Positions 56,550 through 64,000 of a stretch of DNA of 64,000 nucleotides are shown in pieces. The notes beneath the pieces were generated by a model. The model saw only the letters and a list, made by a program, of their open reading frames with translations, did not search any database and was not told the origin of the DNA. Numbering within the stretch: position 1 is the stretch's first letter; each line of letters begins with the position of its first letter. The stretch is from Bradyrhizobium sp. AZCC 2262 (GTDB lineage Bacteria > Pseudomonadota > Alphaproteobacteria > Rhizobiales > Xanthobacteraceae): assembly GCF_036924535.1 (NCBI RefSeq), contig NZ_JAZHRT010000001.1:7564001-7628000 (forward strand). Reading direction: 5' to 3'. The translations under genes and the position numbers were made by a program.

Positions 56550-56759
56550 TTAATCGACGCGAAGATTCTCGGCGCTGGTCTTGCCGCGCATCGGGTCCTT
56601 CTTCGCTTCGAACGAGATCTTCTGACCTTCATTGAGCGAGCTCAGACCCGCACGTTCGACGGCGCTGATGTGCACGAAAACGTCGGTGCTGCCATCATCG
56701 GGCTGAATGAAGCCAAAACCCTTGGTCGCGTTGAACCACTTAACTGTTCCGGTAGCCAT
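56550..56759 (-). CDS. cspA: cold-shock protein (CspA family)
   Basis: A 69-aa single cold-shock domain. RNP1 GFGFIQ ([11 protein letters not shown]) and RNP2 VFVHIS are both intact, and the length is standard. It binds single-stranded RNA/DNA and acts as an RNA chaperone. The ~180-bp untranslated region upstream (56760-56937) is long, as is usual for cold-shock leaders. A terminator hairpin follows the gene. Confidence 0.95.
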   Translation of the reverse strand: MATGTVKWFNATKGFGFIQPDDGSTDVFVHISAVERAGLSSLNEGQKISFEAKKDPMRGKTSAENLRVD

Positions 56760-56937
56760 GTAACTATCTCCAAGATGCGCGAAAGCGCTTTGCCCGCACG
56801 ACCTCCGCGCAGGCTTGATCCGATTTCAACGATGTCTTGGGGATTGGGGCCGGTTTCGGCGTGGTCAACAAGGCAGAGCGGTAACTCGAATATCGCTCAT
56901 ATAGTGGGTTTCGCCGGTAATGCAAGGCTGGTGCGCG

Positions 56938-57711
56938 CTATCCCGGCAAGAACAACGCAAACGGCTCGTCGACCGTTCGCCGCAAATGCTGGCGATACAC
57001 CGCATAATTGGCATCGCTCTGCGATATCCTCCCGAAGGTCGGGCTTGGGATCATCTTGATCGGCAGATAGGCGATGGGGGCTGCGATCGGCGTCAACAGC
57101 GAGCCGCGGCCGGCGAGCAGCGTGGTGATGATGCCATACATCTCGCCCGAAATCGCCGGCCGCGCCAGCGTGATCAGGCGATACTGGCCGTGCCGGTTGG
57201 TGACGAGATAGATGTGGCCCGACTGGTTCGGCACCGCCACTTCGCCATACTGGGTGTAGGCCGCATCCTGCCGTTCGCTTTCGTGAAACACCAGCGATGA
57301 CGCCACTGTGTCCCAGACGATCTCGGTGCGGTAGGCGAAGATCGCATCCTTGTCGCCGAACGACGGACGCACCGTGACATAGGTCCCCTCGATCCAGGCC
57401 ACCGCGCGGCGCGAATAGGCGCCCAACCCGTCAGGCGCGATGTCGCCGTTCCCGTTGGGCGCGACGGGCGCCGGTGCATCCGCCGTCTTGCGCAGGGAAA
57501 CACCGAGCGCCTGCTCCAGCCGCACCGTGGTTGCGAGCGTAAACGGGCGGCGGCCGCCGAGCACCTTCTCCAGCGTCGAGAGGCTGAGTTTCGCAAGCTC
57601 CGCCAGCGATTGCCGGGAGATGCGGCGACGGGCGATCTCTTCGCGAATGGTATCGGCGATCTGCCGGCTTTGCTCGGCTGAAAGCTGCTTGTCCGGCGTC
57701 GGCATCGTCAC
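56938..57711 (-). CDS. XRE-family (helix-turn-helix) transcriptional regulator
   Basis: A 257-aa protein. An HTH-3-like domain lies at residues ~15-75 (IREEIARRRISRQSLAELAKLSLSTLEKVLGGRRPFTLATTVRLEQALGV). Residues ~95-257 form a beta-rich C-terminal domain of unknown type (VAWIEGTYVTVRPSFGDKDAIFAYRTEIVWD ...). It is cytoplasmic. It is divergent from the sortase-substrate gene, with 180 bp between the starts, so it might regulate that unit. An alternative start is the Met at residue 3. Confidence 0.85.
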   Translation of the reverse strand: MTMPTPDKQLSAEQSRQIADTIREEIARRRISRQSLAELAKLSLSTLEKVLGGRRPFTLATTVRLEQALGVSLRKTADAPAPVAPNGNGDIAPDGLGAYSRRAVAWIEGTYVTVRPSFGDKDAIFAYRTEIVWDTVASSLVFHESERQDAAYTQYGEVAVPNQSGHIYLVTNRHGQYRLITLARPAISGEMYGIITTLLAGRGSLLTPIAAPIAYLPIKMIPSPTFGRISQSDANYAVYRQHLRRTVDEPFALFLPG

Positions 57712-57854
57712 CCCTGCTTTAACCGCGGCAGTGTATCAGACGCACAATCCATCACAAACCCGCACAAAGCCGTCCCGGCGGTGGCGGACCGCGGTGGCGG
57801 ACGACCGAACAAGGCCGATCAATCCGCTCGCGCCAAATCGCTGAATTCCGCACG

Positions 57855-57884
57855 CTCCCAAGCGGCGAAATCGCCGTTCGGGAG
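57855..57884 (+). promoter_or_regulatory. hairpin covering the ribosome site of the sortase substrate gene
   Basis: CTCCCAAGCGGCG and CGCCGTTCGGGAG can pair over 11 of 13 positions with an AAAT loop. The right arm contains GGGAG, the ribosome site 8 nt before ATG 57893. The structure could limit translation. Confidence 0.45.
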
Positions 57885-57892
57885 TGACCGAC

Positions 57893-60166
57893 ATGACGAC
57901 ATGCGACGAAATTGAGGCCGACAAAAGCAGCGAACAGCCCAGCCTGATCCGGATGGTGCTGTTCTTCGTGATGCAGGGCGTTGCCGTAATCCTGGTCGGG
58001 TTTGCGGCATTATTCTTGAGCTTTGAACCGGTGTGGTCGGCGGAACGCCCGCAGGCCGCCTATCTCAAACCGGGCGACGCGCGCTCCGGCTCGCTGCTGC
58101 TGAAGAACGACGAAGGCTATGCCGATGCGTTGCGGCTCGGCATCGATGTCGATCTCACCGTATCGGGTCCGACGGTCCGCGTCCGCGTCACCCAGATTTT
58201 CCGCAACCCGACGCAAGACTGGGTCGAGGCCGTCTATGTCTATCCGCTGCCGTCGGGCGGCGCGGTTGATACGCTGAAGATGGTAATCGGCGATCGCGTC
58301 GTGGTCGGCGACATCAAGGAGCGGCAGCAGGCCAAGATCATCTACGAACAAGCGAAGCAGAACGGACAGAAGGCGGCGCTGACCGAACAGGAGCGGCCGA
58401 ACATCTTCACCAACTCGGTCGCCAATATCGGCCCCGGTGAAACCGTGCTGGTACAGATCGAATATCAGGAGCCTGTCGCACAATCCGGCAACGAGTTCTC
58501 GCTGCGGGTGCCGATGGTGGTTGCCCCGCGCTACAATCCCGTACCGGTTGTCCAAAGCGTCGACTTCCGCCCCGACAGCGGCGGATGGGGTGCGAGCAAG
58601 TCCGACCCCGTCCCGGATCGTGACCGCATTTCGCCTGAAGTGCTCGATCCCGCGATGAACGCGCCTGTTAATCCGACCCGCATCACTGTGCGGCTGCAGG
58701 CCGGCTTCCCGCTCGGCGAGGTCAAGAGCCATCATCACGCGATCAAGACCGAAAAGGCCGATGGCAGCACGAGCATCATTCGTCTTGCCGAAGGCCCGGT
58801 GCCGGCCGACCGCGATTTCGAACTGACCTGGAAGCCGGCCGCGGAGAAAGCGCCATCGGTCGGGCTGTTCCGCGAGCGTGTCGGCGACAGCGATTACCTG
58901 CTGGCGTTCGTCACGCCGCCGGCGGTCGAGCAGGCGCAGCAGAAACCGATGCCGCGCGAGGTGATTTTCGTGATCGACAATTCCGGCTCGATGGGCGGCG
59001 TCTCGATCATCCAGGCCAAGGCCAGTCTCATTTATGCGCTCGGCCGCCTGCAGCCGAACGACCGCTTCAACGTGATCCGCTTCGATCACACCATGGATGT
59101 GCTGTTCCCGTCAGCCGTGCCGGCCGACCGGGAGCATATCGGCCGGGCCACCTCCTTTGTCGACGCGCTGCAGGCCAATGGCGGCACCGAAATGGTGCCG
59201 GCGATGCGCGCCGCATTGTCCGACAACGCCGGCGATGCCGGCTACGTCCGGCAGGTCGTGTTCCTCACCGACGGCGCGATCGGCAACGAGCAGCAATTGT
59301 TCGAAACCATCAACGCGCTGCGCGGCCGCTCGCGCATCTTCATGGTCGGCATCGGCTCGGCACCGAACACCTATCTGATGACGCGCGCCGCCGAACTCGG
59401 CCGCGGCACCTTCACCCACATCGGTTCGGTGGAACAGGTCGAGGAGCGCATGCGCGGGCTGTTCTCCAAACTGGAGAATCCCGCGGTGACGAATCTCACC
59501 GCAAAATTCTCGGACGCCACGGCCGATATCACGCCGGCCGCGATCCCCGACGTCTATCGCGATGAGCCGCTGGTTCTTGCGGCAAAGCTCGACAAGCTGT
59601 CAGGCTCGGTCGAGATCAAGGGTCGCATCGGCGACCGCCCCTGGGTCGTCACCCTGCCGCTGGCGAATGCGGCCGAAGGCAAGGGCCTGTCCAGGCTCTG
59701 GGCGCGGCGCAAGATCGCGGACGCCGAAGTCGCGCGCACCACGCGGCAGGCAAGCCCCGAAGATGCCGACAAGACCATCCTGGCGCTCGCGCTCGAGCAT
59801 CAACTCGTCACGCGGCTGACCAGCCTGGTTGCGGTCGACAAAACTCCGAGCCGGCCGGAAGGCGCGCCGCTCAAGGTCTCGGAACTGCCGATCAACCTGC
59901 CGGCCGGCTGGGATTTTGAAAAGGTGTTCGGCGAGCGCCCACGCCTTCCTGCAACGCCGACGGAACGCCGCGCGGATAACGAGCAGGCGCAGGTTCAGAT
60001 CGCGGCGCTGAAACGGGTGCAGCCCATCGTCACCCAGGCGCCCAGCACGGTCACGCTTCCGAGGACGGCGACCGACGCCGAACTGAAGATGATTGCGGGT
60101 GTGATCCTGCTCACGCTTGGCCTGATCCTGTTCGTGTTTACTCGACGTCAGATGTCACTGCGTTGA
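57893..60166 (+). CDS. VIT and VWA domain protein, class GN sortase substrate
   Basis: A 757-aa envelope protein. An N-terminal TM/signal segment (MVLFFVMQGVAVILVGFAALFL) is at ~20-42, a VIT domain (VRVTQIFRNPTQDWVEAVYVYPLPSGGAVDTLKM) at ~60-190, and a VWA domain at ~355-530 with MIDAS D362-x-S-x-S (VIDNSGSMGG). The C-terminus carries a sorting signal: LPRTA at 722-726, a hydrophobic helix and the terminal RRQMSLR. This is the architecture of the proteobacterial sortase target family. I use ATG 57893, which sits 8 nt after GGGAG; a GTG at 57884 is possible. The dedicated sortase gene follows. Confidence 0.92.
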   Translation: MTTCDEIEADKSSEQPSLIRMVLFFVMQGVAVILVGFAALFLSFEPVWSAERPQAAYLKPGDARSGSLLLKNDEGYADALRLGIDVDLTVSGPTVRVRVTQIFRNPTQDWVEAVYVYPLPSGGAVDTLKMVIGDRVVVGDIKERQQAKIIYEQAKQNGQKAALTEQERPNIFTNSVANIGPGETVLVQIEYQEPVAQSGNEFSLRVPMVVAPRYNPVPVVQSVDFRPDSGGWGASKSDPVPDRDRISPEVLDPAMNAPVNPTRITVRLQAGFPLGEVKSHHHAIKTEKADGSTSIIRLAEGPVPADRDFELTWKPAAEKAPSVGLFRERVGDSDYLLAFVTPPAVEQAQQKPMPREVIFVIDNSGSMGGVSIIQAKASLIYALGRLQPNDRFNVIRFDHTMDVLFPSAVPADREHIGRATSFVDALQANGGTEMVPAMRAALSDNAGDAGYVRQVVFLTDGAIGNEQQLFETINALRGRSRIFMVGIGSAPNTYLMTRAAELGRGTFTHIGSVEQVEERMRGLFSKLENPAVTNLTAKFSDATADITPAAIPDVYRDEPLVLAAKLDKLSGSVEIKGRIGDRPWVVTLPLANAAEGKGLSRLWARRKIADAEVARTTRQASPEDADKTILALALEHQLVTRLTSLVAVDKTPSRPEGAPLKVSELPINLPAGWDFEKVFGERPRLPATPTERRADNEQAQVQIAALKRVQPIVTQAPSTVTLPRTATDAELKMIAGVILLTLGLILFVFTRRQMSLR

Positions 60167-60207
60167 CGTCGGCTGAAAGGAGGGGGCCCCCCACCTCCTC
60201 TTTCAGA

Positions 60208-60258
60208 GCGCGCGCGGCTTCCACCTGTCCCCCCAGGGTCGCGCGCGCCCCCTTTTTT
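60208..60258 (+). terminator. putative terminator after the sortase substrate gene
   Basis: GCGCGCGCG (60208-60216) pairs with CGCGCGCGC (60240-60248) and is followed by CCCCTTTTTT. A second, imperfect hairpin (CTGAAAGGAGG / CCTCCTCTTTCAG) precedes it at ~60170-60205. Together they would reduce read-through into the sortase gene. Confidence 0.55.
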
Positions 60259-60265
60259 CCCCGCT

Positions 60266-60354
60266 GTCATTCCGGGGCGATGCGAAAGCATCGAACCTCA
60301 GATGTGCAATTGCACATCTGAGGTCTGGTCCTTCGGACCATCCCGGAATGACGG
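60266..60354. repeat. dispersed intergenic repeat, family C (copy 3), with 26-bp palindrome
   Basis: Inverted ends GTCATTCCGGGGCGATGCGA and TCCCGGAATGACGG. The centre contains a perfect 26-bp palindrome (60297-60322; each arm CTCAGATGTGCAA) and the same CTGGTCCTTCGGACCA hairpin as copy 1. It lies between substrate and sortase genes. Confidence 0.88.
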
Positions 60355-60395
60355 AGCGCGATTGCTGCGCTCGCAATGACGGGAAACCCAGCAAG

Positions 60396-60974
60396 ATGCC
60401 CCGCTTCGTCCTTCCTCTCCTTCTCGCCCTTATCGGCCTGATCCTGTTCGGCCAGGGCGCCTACATTCACGCCAAGGCGCTGCTGGCGCAGGTGCTGCTG
60501 GAACGGGCCTTTGAAAAAACCATCGCCACCGGGCGCGAGACAAAGCCGTGGTCATGGGCGGATACATGGCCGGTCGCCCGCATCGAGGTGAAGCGGCTCC
60601 ATGCCAGCACCATCGTGCTCGCAGGCAGCAGCGGCCAGGCGCTTGCCTTCGGCCCGGGTCATGTCGAGCGGACACCCGACGCGGGCGAACGCGGCGTGGC
60701 CGTTTATTCGGCGCACCGCGATACGCATTTCGCCTTCCTGAAGAACATCACTATCGGCGATGAGATCGACGTCACGCGACGCGACGGCCGGGCGTTCCGC
60801 TACCGGGTGGATACGACCTCGGTCGTGCGCTTCGATGCCTCCGGCATCGATCCGCTCGCAGGCGGGCATGAACTGGTGCTGTCGACCTGCTGGCCGTTCG
60901 GCGCGTTGACGCAGGGGCCCGAGCGCTATCTTGTGCACGCCACCATGATCGGGAACGCGCCGGATTCACGCTGA
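60396..60974 (+). CDS. class GN (Gram-negative) sortase
   Basis: A 192-aa transpeptidase. An N-terminal membrane anchor (MPRFVLPLLLALIGLILFGQGAYI) is followed by the sortase beta-barrel. Catalytic residues are in place: H107 (YSAHRDTHF), C165 (LVLSTCWPF), R177 (GPERYLVHA). It cleaves LPxTx-type signals in the periplasm and fixes the target to an acceptor. The ATG 60396 start avoids the family C repeat that the longer frame (60348) would translate. Its only evident partner in the window is the upstream VIT/VWA protein, which ends with LPRTA. Confidence 0.92.
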   Translation: MPRFVLPLLLALIGLILFGQGAYIHAKALLAQVLLERAFEKTIATGRETKPWSWADTWPVARIEVKRLHASTIVLAGSSGQALAFGPGHVERTPDAGERGVAVYSAHRDTHFAFLKNITIGDEIDVTRRDGRAFRYRVDTTSVVRFDASGIDPLAGGHELVLSTCWPFGALTQGPERYLVHATMIGNAPDSR

Positions 60975-61145
60975 ATTCTCCGCGAGCCGGGATATCGTGC
61001 ACGGCGAGAATGGCGCGGCGCACACCGCGCGTGTTGCCACACTCGCCAACTCTCAATAAAAGGTCTCGATCACAAGAAAAACACGGTGCGGCGAGCATTC
61101 TCGATCGTCACTGCCAAAAGAAACAACAGAGTTTAAGGGATACCC

Positions 61146-63368
61146 ATGGACGCTCAGGCAAGCACCGCATCGCATCAAGCCGAAAAATGGTCGCCTTCGT
61201 CTGACGCCAGCGACATCGTCAAGAGCATCCATGCGATGCTGCACCCGCGCAATATCGTGCTGGTCGGCGCCACCGACAAGCCCGGCAACTATGCCGAGCG
61301 CATCTGGAACAATTTGATCAAATACAAGTACGAAGGCGGGCTGTTTCCGGTTAACGCCAAGCGCGAAACGATCTGGGGCGTGCCCTGCTACAAGGATTTC
61401 GCTAGCCTCCCCGAAAAGCCCGATCACGTGCTGGTGCTGGTGCCGGCGCGTTTCGCGGTGCAGGTGATCCGCGATGCCGCAGCGGCCGGCGCGCGATCCG
61501 CCACCATCGTCACCTCGGGCTTCAGCGAACTGCAGGACGAGGACAGCCAGCGGCTGGCGCTCGAACTGAAGGAGGCGGTGCGCGAGACGGGCCTTGCCGT
61601 CACCGGCCCGAACTGCCTCGGCAATCTCAGCGCGGGCGAAAAACTGTTCACCAATATCGACGACCGTATCGTCACCATGGAAGCAGGCCCGGTGGCGATT
61701 GCCGGACAATCCGGCGCCATCGTGATGGCGATCCGCCAGACGCTGGAAGATCGCGGCGTCGGTGTCGGCTACATGGTCACCACCGGCAACGAGACCGGCC
61801 TCGAGACGCCGGACCTGATGGCCTATTTCGCCGCCGATCCCTCGATCCGCGTCATCGTGGTCTATCTCGAAGGCGTCAGGAACACAAAAGTGTTCCGCGA
61901 AGCCTGCAAGGCCGCGCGTGCTGCCGGCAAGCCGGTCATCGCGCTGAAACTTGGTGCCTCCGAGGGTGGCCGCGCCGCCGCGATGGCGCATACCGGCGCG
62001 CTCGCCGGCTCGATCGAAACATTCGACGCGATCTCGACGCGCGAAGGCGTGATCCGCGTCCGCGGGCTCGACGAATTGATCGAGACAACCGAATGTTTCG
62101 TGCATGCCGAGTCGCCGAAGGGCAATCGCCTCGCCGCGGTTTCGCTGTCCGGCGGTAAGCGCGGCCTCTTGATCGACGCGTTCTATTCGGCCGGCTTGAA
62201 TTTTGCGCCGCTCACCCCGAACGCGACGGCGCAACTGGCAAAGATGCTCGGTCCCGGCAGCATCGTCGGCAATCCCCTCGATGCCGGTTTTGCCGCGGTC
62301 GTGGACCCCTCGGTCTACATGAGCTCGATCAAGATCATGATCGACGATCCCGACACCGACATTGTCATCATCGACGCCGAACTGCCGAAGGCGCCGCATG
62401 AAATGCGCGAACGCAATCTGCGTATCGTCAACGAGATGGCCGGCGCTGCAAGCAAGCCCGTGGTCTATATCAGCGCCATGTCGATCGGCTTCACCGAATT
62501 CACCAAAGCCTTGCGCAAGTCGCTGCCGAACATCGCGGTCATGCAGGGGCTTGACCGCGCGGTCGGCGCGATCAAGTCGCTGATTGAATATTCTTCCCTG
62601 CGCAAGGAAGTGCCCGACATCGCATCGAGCTCGAAGGCTTCCGCGCGTGCGGTGCTGGAGAAAGCGCTCAAAAGCGCCAACGGCGCCGCGGCGCTCGACG
62701 AGGTGGCCTCGAAGAAGCTGCTCAAGGCGTACGGCATTCCCGTTTCAAAGGAAGAAATCGTGCAGACGGCTGCTGAGGCGGTGAAAATCGCCAAGAAGAT
62801 CGGCTTTCCCGTCGTGGCCAAAGTGGTCAGCGCCGACATCCTGCACAAGTCAGACATCGGCGGCGTGGTGCTGAACCTCAACAGCGCGGCCGAGGTGAAG
62901 AAGGCGTTCAACGACATCACCGCGCGGGTCAAGAAAATCAAGAGCAAGCCGAAGCTCGAAGGCATTCTGATCGCGCAGCAGGTCAAGGCCGACCTCGAGC
63001 TGGTGGTCGGCGCGTCGCTCGACGCCGAGATGGGTCCAGTGGTGCTGTTCGGCACCGGCGGCGTCGATATCGAACTGATGAAGGACGTCGCCCTCGCCGG
63101 CGCCCCGCTCGACGAGGCCGAGGCGAAACAACTCATCGCCAAGACCAAGGCCGGCGTGAAGATGAAGGGCTACCGCGGCAAACCGGCGTTGCACGAGGCT
63201 TCCGCCGTGAAGGCGCTGGTCGGCCTCTCCAACCTGATGGCCGACGCCGGCAATCGCATCGCGTCGATCGACGTGAATCCATTTTTGATCAACAGCAAGG
63301 TCGGCGTCGCCGTCGACGGCCTGATCGTGCTGAACAACGCCGCCGCGAACAAGGCGGCGGAACATTAG
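61146..63368 (+). CDS. ADP-forming acyl-CoA synthetase (acetate-CoA ligase family, alpha-beta fusion)
   Basis: A 740-aa fusion. N-terminal CoA-binding domain (HPRNIVLVGATDKPGNYAERIWNN), then the CoA-ligase domains with AVTGPNCLGNLS, AIAGQSGAIVMAI and the His loop MAHTGALAGS near residue 280. The ATP-grasp half follows from ~510 (KLLKAYGIPVSKEEIV, GFPVVAKVVSADILHKSDIGGVVLNL, IDVNPFLI). Such enzymes make acyl-CoA from a carboxylate, CoA and ATP with ADP as product, or run in reverse. Acyl specificity is unknown. AAGGGA lies upstream of ATG 61146. Confidence 0.92.
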   Translation: MDAQASTASHQAEKWSPSSDASDIVKSIHAMLHPRNIVLVGATDKPGNYAERIWNNLIKYKYEGGLFPVNAKRETIWGVPCYKDFASLPEKPDHVLVLVPARFAVQVIRDAAAAGARSATIVTSGFSELQDEDSQRLALELKEAVRETGLAVTGPNCLGNLSAGEKLFTNIDDRIVTMEAGPVAIAGQSGAIVMAIRQTLEDRGVGVGYMVTTGNETGLETPDLMAYFAADPSIRVIVVYLEGVRNTKVFREACKAARAAGKPVIALKLGASEGGRAAAMAHTGALAGSIETFDAISTREGVIRVRGLDELIETTECFVHAESPKGNRLAAVSLSGGKRGLLIDAFYSAGLNFAPLTPNATAQLAKMLGPGSIVGNPLDAGFAAVVDPSVYMSSIKIMIDDPDTDIVIIDAELPKAPHEMRERNLRIVNEMAGAASKPVVYISAMSIGFTEFTKALRKSLPNIAVMQGLDRAVGAIKSLIEYSSLRKEVPDIASSSKASARAVLEKALKSANGAAALDEVASKKLLKAYGIPVSKEEIVQTAAEAVKIAKKIGFPVVAKVVSADILHKSDIGGVVLNLNSAAEVKKAFNDITARVKKIKSKPKLEGILIAQQVKADLELVVGASLDAEMGPVVLFGTGGVDIELMKDVALAGAPLDEAEAKQLIAKTKAGVKMKGYRGKPALHEASAVKALVGLSNLMADAGNRIASIDVNPFLINSKVGVAVDGLIVLNNAAANKAAEH

Positions 63369-63387
63369 GCCTGGCTCGGTGGTCATT

Positions 63388-63506
63388 GTCGTCCCTGCGA
63401 ACGCAGGGACCCATAATCACCGTCGTTAATTGTTACGAAGAAAATTAGCTTCCATAGCCTTGCCGATGGGCCGCGGCGTATGGGTCCCTGCGTTCGCAGG
63501 GACGAC
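63388..63506. repeat. dispersed intergenic repeat, family A (copy 2)
   Basis: Opens with GTCGTCCCTGCGAACGCAGG and closes with the inverse (GGGTCCCTGCGTTCGCAGG...GACGAC). It shares the arms of 9606-9743 and carries a different spacer. It lies between the convergent acyl-CoA synthetase and trypsin-like protease genes. Confidence 0.9.
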
Positions 63507-63514
63507 AGGTGTGG

Positions 63515-64000
63515 TTACAACCCCATTCCCCACTTCTGCACGGCCTGCAAAATCCAATCCCGGTAGAGCGTCAGCGGCGTAACGCCGGTCATGCCGCCGC
63601 AGCCAGCGCTTCCGTTCGACCCGGTCGACCAGCTCACCACACCGACGATAACAGGACCATCTTGCTTGTCCTCGAATACCGGCGCACCAGAATCACCCGT
63701 GCAGGCGCCAAGCCCCTCGCGCGTGCCCTGCCCCGCGGGATCGACAAGCCTGATCTGCAGCGTGCCGGGCTTGCCGGTCGCGACCAGACCGGCGACGCGG
63801 ATGGTGCCGCCGCTCTTGCCGTCGCCGCGTACGGTCACGCCGATGCCTGCGACGGTGAAGCGGCTGCCGATCATGATGGGGATGTTTGGCATGCCGAGAG
63901 CGGCCAGCGTCTTTCCCTTGGGTGGCGCCACCAATTGCAGCAACGCGACATCTGCCGTCGCACGATGCGCCTGCATAGCCTGCATATTGAAGCCGGGATG
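63515..64000 (-). CDS. trypsin-like serine protease (S1), C-terminal part (5' end beyond window)
   Basis: About 161 residues visible, and the frame is open to the window edge. The catalytic Ser motif GACTGDSGAPVFED is at ~63690-63700. The catalytic Asp motif ATADVALLQL is near 63945, and the C-terminal VVSWSTGSNG...GCGGMTGVTPLTLYRDWILQAV is typical of chymotrypsin-fold ends. The His of the triad would be upstream of this window. A secreted protease is likely, but the signal peptide is not visible. Confidence 0.85.
   Translation of the reverse strand, partial: HPGFNMQAMQAHRATADVALLQLVAPPKGKTLAALGMPNIPIMIGSRFTVAGIGVTVRGDGKSGGTIRVAGLVATGKPGTLQIRLVDPAGQGTREGLGACTGDSGAPVFEDKQDGPVIVGVVSWSTGSNGSAGCGGMTGVTPLTLYRDWILQAVQKWGMGL

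Overview
The window looks like a chromosomal segment of an alphaproteobacterium of the Bradyrhizobium/Rhodopseudomonas group. The grounds are GC-rich coding sequence with GGAGG-type ribosome sites, many ABC-type solute-binding proteins and acyl-CoA enzymes, and intergenic mosaic repeats of kinds I recognise from Bradyrhizobium, several present in two or more copies here. The assignment rests on gene content and repeat style; no database was searched.

Layout. 1-9.6 kb: 3' end of a D-aminoacylase-type amidohydrolase, a metallophosphoesterase, an MFS transporter plus GST pair, and an AttE/F/G/H-like module (FtsX-type ABC exporter plus CrtC/AttH-like secreted protein) followed by a MAPEG protein. 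9.7-15.5 kb: a branched-chain-type solute-binding protein and a tripartite-efflux pair (RND pump and lipoprotein adaptor). 15.9-24.5 kb: Fe-dependent alcohol dehydrogenase/maleylacetate reductase-like enzyme, acyl-CoA synthetase and a complete Dpp/Opp-type ABC importer, all co-directional. 24.6-32.9 kb: an acyl-CoA carboxylase (biotin carboxylase and carboxyltransferase), a beta-keto acid cleavage enzyme, an AraC regulator, a GST, a broken acyl-CoA dehydrogenase and an intact one, reading as an acyl-CoA or branched-acid catabolic block. 33-39 kb: two solute-binding proteins, a probable 2,2-dialkylglycine decarboxylase with a divergent LysR regulator, and an NDH-2-like flavoprotein. 39.1-43.8 kb: a TetR regulator with two palindromic operators bracketing a promoter, a divergent 84-aa protein, and a three-domain LplT-PlsC-acyl-ACP synthetase fusion (Aas type).

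43.9-54.9 kb is the accessory-looking part. It holds a caspase-fold protein whose catalytic His and Cys are Tyr and Ser, a small NepR-like ORF, a 56-aa protein, and a minus-strand array of S8 subtilisin, 161-aa helical protein, Gly/Gln/Tyr-rich prion-like repeat protein and membrane M48 peptidase. Then comes a secreted 696-aa protein with a C-terminal TctC/Bug-like domain. This region is rich in repeats and long non-coding gaps. I regard the S8/low-complexity/M48 group as the best candidate for an undescribed system.

54.9-64 kb: an acyl-CoA synthetase, a cold-shock protein with its terminator, an XRE regulator, a Gram-negative class GN sortase with its dedicated VIT/VWA substrate carrying an LPRTA sorting signal, an ADP-forming acyl-CoA synthetase, and the C-terminal part of a trypsin-like protease cut by the window edge. 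No rRNA, tRNA, transposase or CRISPR array was recognised.
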